Shown: positions 59,535 to 64,000 of the stretch, piece after piece
Position numbering within the stretch: the first letter of the stretch is position 1
How the letters are laid out: each line of letters begins with the position of its first letter
NCBI GenBank assembly: GCA_017542695.1
Contig: JAFXWT010000165.1
Coordinates: 1-64,000 of the forward strand
Direction of reading: 5' to 3'
DNA length: 64,000 nucleotides
DNA from: Clostridia bacterium
GTDB taxonomy: Bacteria > Bacillota_A > Clostridia > Oscillospirales > CAG-272
Notes under the pieces: generated by a model
The model's input: only the letters and a program-made list of their open reading frames with translations
What the model was told of the DNA's origin: nothing
Database searches by the model: none
Translations under genes and position numbers: made by a program

Positions 59535-62084
59535 ATGAAAAACACAATGAAAAAACTTCTTGCGTCCGTTCTTGCGGTCATGATGGTTGTTTCTATCGTT
59601 ATGATTTTCGCTTCCTGCGAAGACAAACCGACAGGCACGACAGCCGAAGCGACGACAGCTGCGACGCAGGCTACCGAAAGCACGGCTCCCGAACGGGTTG
59701 TCGAGGTTTTCGAGGGCAATTTCACGTATAAGGATTCCGTAAGCACACTTGCTACGAACTGGAACCCGCATACGTATCAGACAACTGACGACGCTTATCC
59801 GGCAGACTTTATCAGAGTCGGCTTCTACGGCTTCATTTTCAACGATGAGCTTCACCCCGTTGAGGGCAAAGATCCCTTCATGGGCTATAAGATCATCCCC
59901 GAAATGGCTGCATCTTTCCCCGTTGACGTAACGGAACAGATCAAAGCGTCCAACCCCGAATACGGCATTCCCGAGTCCGCAACAAAGGGCTACGCTTACA
60001 CGATCGACCTCAACCCGAACGCAGTTTGGGAGAACGGCGAAAAGATCACGGCTGAAGATTACGTATACTCGATGAAGAGACTTCTCGATCCCGAACTTCT
60101 CAACTACAGAGCTCAGGACTATATCACGGGTACGTTCATCATCGCCAACGGCGCGAACTACTACTATCAGGGCACAACAGCTTACAACGCAATCGGCGCT
60201 ACAGCTTCCGAATACGCGGCAAACGGCGGAGACGTCAACAACCTCTTCATCAATTGCTACGATTTCTGGGGCGCAAGCGAAAAATACACGGATGCTGAGG
60301 GCAACCCCGCTCCGCAGTATGTTTCCATCACAGACGAAACAGTTTACGGCGAAAACGTTGACGACGCGTTCTCCGGCAAGAGTCTCTGGGACGAGTACCT
60401 CGGCATAGGCGCTCCTTATGAGAGCTACGGCACGGACGAACTCGCTGTTGCAGTCACATACGAAGACAACTTCGACTTTGAAAAAGTCGGCATCAAGAAG
60501 ACAGGCGATTACCAGATCACACTCGTGTTCGGCAAATCTCTCGCCGGCTTCCAGCTTCTTTACAACCTTTCTTCCAACTGGCTTGTAAACAAGACTCTCT
60601 ATGAAGCTAACCTTTCCAAGGTAGGCGACACAGACGCTTGGGCAAGCACATACAACACGTCTGTTGAGACGACTCTCTCCTACGGTCCGTACAAGCTCGT
60701 ATCGTATCAGAAAGACAAATCCATCAGATTTGAGAAAAACCCGACGTGGTACGGTTATTCCGACGGTCAGCACATCTACGTTGACCCCGAAGACGGAAAG
60801 ACATATCCGATGTATCAGACAACCGCGATCGACTGCCAGGTGGTTGCGGAATCCGCTACAAGAAAGCTTATGTTCCTCAAGGGCCAGCTTATGACATACG
60901 GACTTGAGGCAGCAGACCTTACGCAGTATCGTAACAGCGATTACACATACGTTTCTCCTTCCGAGACGATCTTCTTCTTCATCTTCAACGGATACAAAGA
61001 AGCAATTGACGGACGTGAAGCAAACGAAGGCTTCGACACAACGAAGTATGACCTCCAGACAATGACGCTTAAGTCCTTCAGACAGGCAGTTGCCGTAACT
61101 TACGACAAAGAAGCTATGTGCGCAGCTCTGTTCCCGGATCAGTCCGGCGGTTACGGACTTATCGGCGACATGTATATCTACGACCCCGACACGGGCGCTA
61201 AGTACCGTGACACAGATCAGGCAAAACAGGCCCTCTGCGAATTCTACAGCGTAGACGTATCTAAGTTTGACAGTCTTGACGACGCGGTCGCATCCATCAC
61301 AGGTTACGACCCCGTTGCAGCTAAAGCGCTCTTCAAGACAGCGTTTGACGAAGCTCTCGAAGCGGGATTCATCACGGATGCAGATGCTGACGGCAAGTCC
61401 GATCAGATAGTAAGAATCGAATACTGCTGCTCTTCCGCAGTTACAGAGAGAATGCAGCAGAGAATCGATTACCTCAACGAGAAGATGGCCGAAGTAACAA
61501 AAGACACTCCGTTTGAAGGCAAGATCGAATTCTATCCGTCCGCTCCTTACGGCAACGACTGGTCCACAAAGATCAGAACAGGTCTCTCCGACACCATCCT
61601 CGCAGGTTGGTCCGGCTCGGCTCTCGACCCGTTCGGCCTTTCCGACCTCTACGTCAACCCGAGCCGTTCTTACGACGGCAAGTGGTTCGACGCTACGAAG
61701 GTTTCCGTTACTATGAATGTCCCCGTTGACGGCAAGGCAACAGACGTAACGCTCACCCTCAAAGACTGGTCTGACGCTCTTAACGGCACGGCCGTTAAAG
61801 ACGCTGCAGGCAAGGAATATAACTTCGGCGAAGATCAGGCTGATATCGAAGTCAGACTGACTATCCTCGCTAAGATCGAATCCACAGTCCTCCAGACTTA
61901 CGACTATATCCCGATGCTTCAGGACGGCAGCCTGTTCATGCTCACACAGCAGGCATACTATGTAATCGAAGATTACAACCCGATCCTCGGTCGTGGCGGC
62001 ATCACGTACCTCAAGTACAACTATGACGACGCAGCTTGGGACGCTTACGTCGCAAGCCAGCCGGACGGCACGCTCAGCTATTGA
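59535..62084 (+). CDS. Oligopeptide-type ABC transporter substrate-binding lipoprotein
   Basis: This 849-residue protein belongs to the SBP_bac_5 (OppA/DppA) family. The N-terminus is a lipoprotein signal (LASVLAVMMVVSIVMIFASC, Cys about 30) followed by a Thr-rich linker. NWNPHTYQTTDDA, VWENGEKITAEDYVYSMKRL and the C-terminal ETIFFFIFNGYKEA and TLAGWSGSALDPF-like regions fit the family. OppA proteins are usually 530-600 residues, so it carries about 250 extra residues, partly between about 200 and 300. Codon use (many GCT, ACA, CTT) differs from neighbours and suggests high expression. RBS GGAG. The permease genes follow, separated by a hairpin. Confidence 0.9.
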   Translation: MKNTMKKLLASVLAVMMVVSIVMIFASCEDKPTGTTAEATTAATQATESTAPERVVEVFEGNFTYKDSVSTLATNWNPHTYQTTDDAYPADFIRVGFYGFIFNDELHPVEGKDPFMGYKIIPEMAASFPVDVTEQIKASNPEYGIPESATKGYAYTIDLNPNAVWENGEKITAEDYVYSMKRLLDPELLNYRAQDYITGTFIIANGANYYYQGTTAYNAIGATASEYAANGGDVNNLFINCYDFWGASEKYTDAEGNPAPQYVSITDETVYGENVDDAFSGKSLWDEYLGIGAPYESYGTDELAVAVTYEDNFDFEKVGIKKTGDYQITLVFGKSLAGFQLLYNLSSNWLVNKTLYEANLSKVGDTDAWASTYNTSVETTLSYGPYKLVSYQKDKSIRFEKNPTWYGYSDGQHIYVDPEDGKTYPMYQTTAIDCQVVAESATRKLMFLKGQLMTYGLEAADLTQYRNSDYTYVSPSETIFFFIFNGYKEAIDGREANEGFDTTKYDLQTMTLKSFRQAVAVTYDKEAMCAALFPDQSGGYGLIGDMYIYDPDTGAKYRDTDQAKQALCEFYSVDVSKFDSLDDAVASITGYDPVAAKALFKTAFDEALEAGFITDADADGKSDQIVRIEYCCSSAVTERMQQRIDYLNEKMAEVTKDTPFEGKIEFYPSAPYGNDWSTKIRTGLSDTILAGWSGSALDPFGLSDLYVNPSRSYDGKWFDATKVSVTMNVPVDGKATDVTLTLKDWSDALNGTAVKDAAGKEYNFGEDQADIEVRLTILAKIESTVLQTYDYIPMLQDGSLFMLTQQAYYVIEDYNPILGRGGITYLKYNYDDAAWDAYVASQPDGTLSY

Positions 62085-62143
62085 TTCCGAGCGATACCAT
62101 CATATAATTTTCTCTGAATTATTATTCATATTTCATGAGATCA

Positions 62144-62176
62144 TCCCGCAAGGGCGCGTTGCGCGCCCTTGCGGGA
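62144..62176 (+). terminator. GC-rich hairpin between binding-protein and permease genes
   Basis: CCCGCAAGGGCGCG TT and the complement form a 14-bp stem, about 60 bp after the oppA-like stop, with a weak T-run (TGCGGTTTTT). It probably ends part of the transcripts or protects the 3' end of the abundant oppA mRNA. Confidence 0.7.
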
Positions 62177-62308
62177 ATGCGGTTTTTACAGATTATAATT
62201 TTTTCTTTAACGCGCCGTTTGAAATGTATGTTTATATAAATATTTCGCGTTTTTTCGGCGGAATATCCGTATGAACATTACCTTGAAAACTGCGTAACGG
62301 AGGTCAAA

Positions 62309-63262
62309 ATGCTTAAATATACACTGCAAAGACTTGTGCTAATGTTCTTTACGCTTCTCATAATTACGATGATGTGCTTTGTGCTTATCAGAATGCTTCC
62401 CCCGGTCGATATACCCATAGAGGACCCGCATTCCGTCGTCATCGCGCAGAGACGTGAGGCAATGGGATACAACAAGCCGTATCTTGTGCAGTTCGGGATC
62501 TTTCTCAAAGACATTTTCACGAGGTTCGACTGGGGCATCAGCGACAAGCTGTATTTCGGGCAGAACGTCGCGGGAATTTTTATCGAAAAATTGCCCGCAA
62601 CAGTGATAGTCAACCTTTATTCCATAATTTTCAGCATTCCGATAGGCATCCTTTTCGGCATCTGGGCGGCGCTGAAAAAGAACACGTGGATAGACCACAC
62701 GATTTCGACACTGACGATGGTCGTCATTTCGGTGCCGTCGTTCGTCTATGCGTTCCTGATACAGTACTTCTTATCGTATAAGCTCGGGTGGTTCCCGTTC
62801 CTTATGAAAGGCGGTACGGACTGGTTCTCATCCGCGATGTTCGTCAGTATGCTTCCCGCGGTGCTCTCGCTGTCGTTCGGCGTCATCGCCGGATTTACGA
62901 GAACGACGCGCGCGGAGCTTACAGAGGTGCTGACGAGCGAATTTATGCTACTCGCGCGTACAAAAGGACTTACGCGCCGTCAGGCGACGGTGCGCCACGC
63001 GTTCAAGAACTGCATGGTCGTCGTCGTGCCGGCAATCTTCGGTGAGTTCATCGGCATTATGTCGGGCTCGCTCATCATCGAAAAGATATTCGCCATCCCC
63101 GGAGTCGGCAGTCTTTACATCAACTCGATCAACGGCCGCGACTACCCGATGTTCATGATGCTCACGGTATTTTACACCGTCATCGGACTTCTCGCGAGCA
63201 TCGTTGTCGATATCAGCTACGGCTTCATCGACCCGCGCATCCGCATGGGCTCGAAGAAATGA
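62309..63262 (+). CDS. Oligopeptide-type ABC transporter permease, OppB-like
   Basis: This 317-residue inner-membrane protein has six predicted helices and the OppB pattern: LVLMFFTLLIITMMCFVLIR at the start, an external segment up to about 95, and the EAA loop RTKGLTRRQATVRHAFKNC (about 216-234) that contacts the ATPase. GSLIIEKIFAIPGVGSLYINS is conserved. Start has GGAGG five bases upstream. It pairs with the next permease and the upstream binding protein. Confidence 0.93.
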   Translation: MLKYTLQRLVLMFFTLLIITMMCFVLIRMLPPVDIPIEDPHSVVIAQRREAMGYNKPYLVQFGIFLKDIFTRFDWGISDKLYFGQNVAGIFIEKLPATVIVNLYSIIFSIPIGILFGIWAALKKNTWIDHTISTLTMVVISVPSFVYAFLIQYFLSYKLGWFPFLMKGGTDWFSSAMFVSMLPAVLSLSFGVIAGFTRTTRAELTEVLTSEFMLLARTKGLTRRQATVRHAFKNCMVVVVPAIFGEFIGIMSGSLIIEKIFAIPGVGSLYINSINGRDYPMFMMLTVFYTVIGLLASIVVDISYGFIDPRIRMGSKK

Positions 63263-63282
63263 TTTGCGGAAAGGAGTTTATC

Positions 63283-64000
63283 ATGGATCAGAATTACGAA
63301 CACATTCCGCAGGAAAAGTTTGAATTCGCGCAGCTTGACGCGCACATTCACGACACAAAATTCGAAACGAAGGCGCGCGGATATTTCGCCGACGCATTCA
63401 TCCGCTTTAAGAAGAACAAATCGTCCGTAGTCGCGGGGTGCATCATCATTTTTCTTGTGCTATTCGCAATCTTTTCGCCTATCATTTCCCCGTATAACAT
63501 AAAGCAAAAGGACAATATCTACGTAAACTTCGGTCCGTTCATCAAACCGATCGCCGACGCAAAGGTGGGCAATCTGTTTGACGGCGGCATCGTTTATGAT
63601 AGTCAGAACGAAACGCAGATGCTGATGTTCAGGGGCATCGCTGAAGAAACGGGCATGAATCCTGTCATCAAGATCCTCGGCGAGCAGCAGAAAGAATCGC
63701 TCAAGCGCGGTCAGACCGTCATCACAACGACGTACAAGGTCAGGATCAATAAGTACTACGCCATCGGTATGAGATATCTCGTCATATCGACGGAGGAATT
63801 CCAAAAGATACAGGATTTCCAGAACGAAACGGGCATACAGGTCATATATCCTTACGTTGAAGCAAAGGATATAAACGGCATCACCGACAAGCCGAACATC
63901 TGGTATAAGGTCAAGGACGACAAGGGAACGCCCGATCTTGACAAGGACGGCAATTTCATCCCCGCCTACTCGAAATCGACGTCAAAAGCGGGCGCGGAAT
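63283..64000 (+). CDS. Oligopeptide-type ABC transporter permease, OppC-like (3' partial)
   Basis: This frame runs off the window end after 239 codons. The N-terminal OppC_N part is clear: FADAFIRFKKNKSSVVAG (about 36-53) followed by the first helix CIIIFLVLFAIFSPIIS. After SPYNIKQKD an external segment of at least 165 residues follows with no second helix yet seen (for example GNLFDGGIVYDSQNETQM, INKYYAIGMRYLVISTEEF, WYKVKDDKGTPDLDKDG). Ordinary OppC has only a short loop there. RBS AAGGAG. It lies 20 bp after the OppB-like gene. Confidence 0.88.
   Translation, partial: MDQNYEHIPQEKFEFAQLDAHIHDTKFETKARGYFADAFIRFKKNKSSVVAGCIIIFLVLFAIFSPIISPYNIKQKDNIYVNFGPFIKPIADAKVGNLFDGGIVYDSQNETQMLMFRGIAEETGMNPVIKILGEQQKESLKRGQTVITTTYKVRINKYYAIGMRYLVISTEEFQKIQDFQNETGIQVIYPYVEAKDINGITDKPNIWYKVKDDKGTPDLDKDGNFIPAYSKSTSKAGAE

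Overview
The window looks like a chromosomal piece of an endospore-forming, anaerobic member of the Clostridia (Bacillota). Evidence for this is a scattered set of sporulation genes (yqfC, yqfD, ylbJ, ytvI, a SpoIVFB-like M50 protease, spoIVB, spoIIE, spoIVA), Bacillota-type promoters (TTGACA/TATAAT with 17-bp spacing recur throughout), strong GGAGG ribosome binding sites, and typical clostridial small proteins (DUF896, DUF6472, DUF1858). Base composition is moderate to fairly GC-rich by eye, with a few clearly AT-richer genes. The sugar genes (GH95 fucosidase, GH2, GH94, L-rhamnose pathway) fit a gut or plant-glycan habitat. No rRNA, CRISPR array, prophage or intact insertion sequence is visible, and genus cannot be assigned from the sequence alone.

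Layout. 1-1245: 3' end of an ABC exporter. 1354-8124: a probable operon of AraM-type dehydrogenase, GH2, GH95 alpha-L-fucosidase, a DtxR-family metal regulator and a ZIP metal transporter, closed by a bidirectional terminator. 8136-10716: a BspA-like LRR lipoprotein, then YtvI and an M50 protease. 10713-15021: cyclophilin, DUF896, nadA, a PF06541 membrane protein and glgB. 15048-19659 (minus strand): yqfC-yqfD-phoH-ybeY-era-recO, divergent from ylbJ. 20877-29932: small Cys protein, mutS2, then rhaB, rhaA, capA-like, a two-domain class II aldolase and a PRPP synthetase-like gene. 29941-31275: a hairpin repeat and an AT-rich island with a zinc-ribbon membrane protein interrupted by a stop codon, divergent from a small XRE repressor. 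31411-37159: spoIVB, spoIIE, a lipoprotein and spoIVA. 37402-41942: FAD oxidoreductase, small membrane protein, SGNH hydrolase and an EF-G-like GTPase. 42156-46770: DUF1858 protein, zinc-ribbon protein, trmK, Nif3-like, MFS and glycerophosphodiesterase. 46817-47083: a 170-bp inverted-repeat element beside tRNA-Cys. 47224-53165 (minus strand): DUF3048 lipoprotein, and an M23-GH94-CPBP-tadA operon. 53224-59159: CDF transporter, membrane protein, second hairpin repeat, an XRE regulator with a novel C-terminal region, a GPH-type symporter, DUF6472 and an MnmM-type methyltransferase. 59366-64000: an oligopeptide-type ABC importer (binding protein, OppB-like and a partial OppC-like permease).

How the genes fit together. 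The fucosidase and GH2 would release deoxysugars and hexoses, and rhaB/rhaA/aldolase would degrade L-rhamnose to dihydroxyacetone phosphate and lactaldehyde. GH94 would phosphorolyse a beta-glucoside, and MFS/GPH carriers could import products. Sporulation genes occur in four separate neighbourhoods, each linked to housekeeping genes.

The points most worth checking are: a one-base frameshift at the start of rhaA; an in-frame TAA inside the zinc-ribbon membrane protein, whose promoter is overlaid by an XRE-type inverted repeat; a 170-bp element with perfect 16-bp inverted ends touching tRNA-Cys; a two-copy intergenic repeat whose hairpin arms differ but stay self-complementary; a tandem aldolase with a catalytically degenerate second half; and an Opp system with an oversized binding protein and a permease with a very large external loop.
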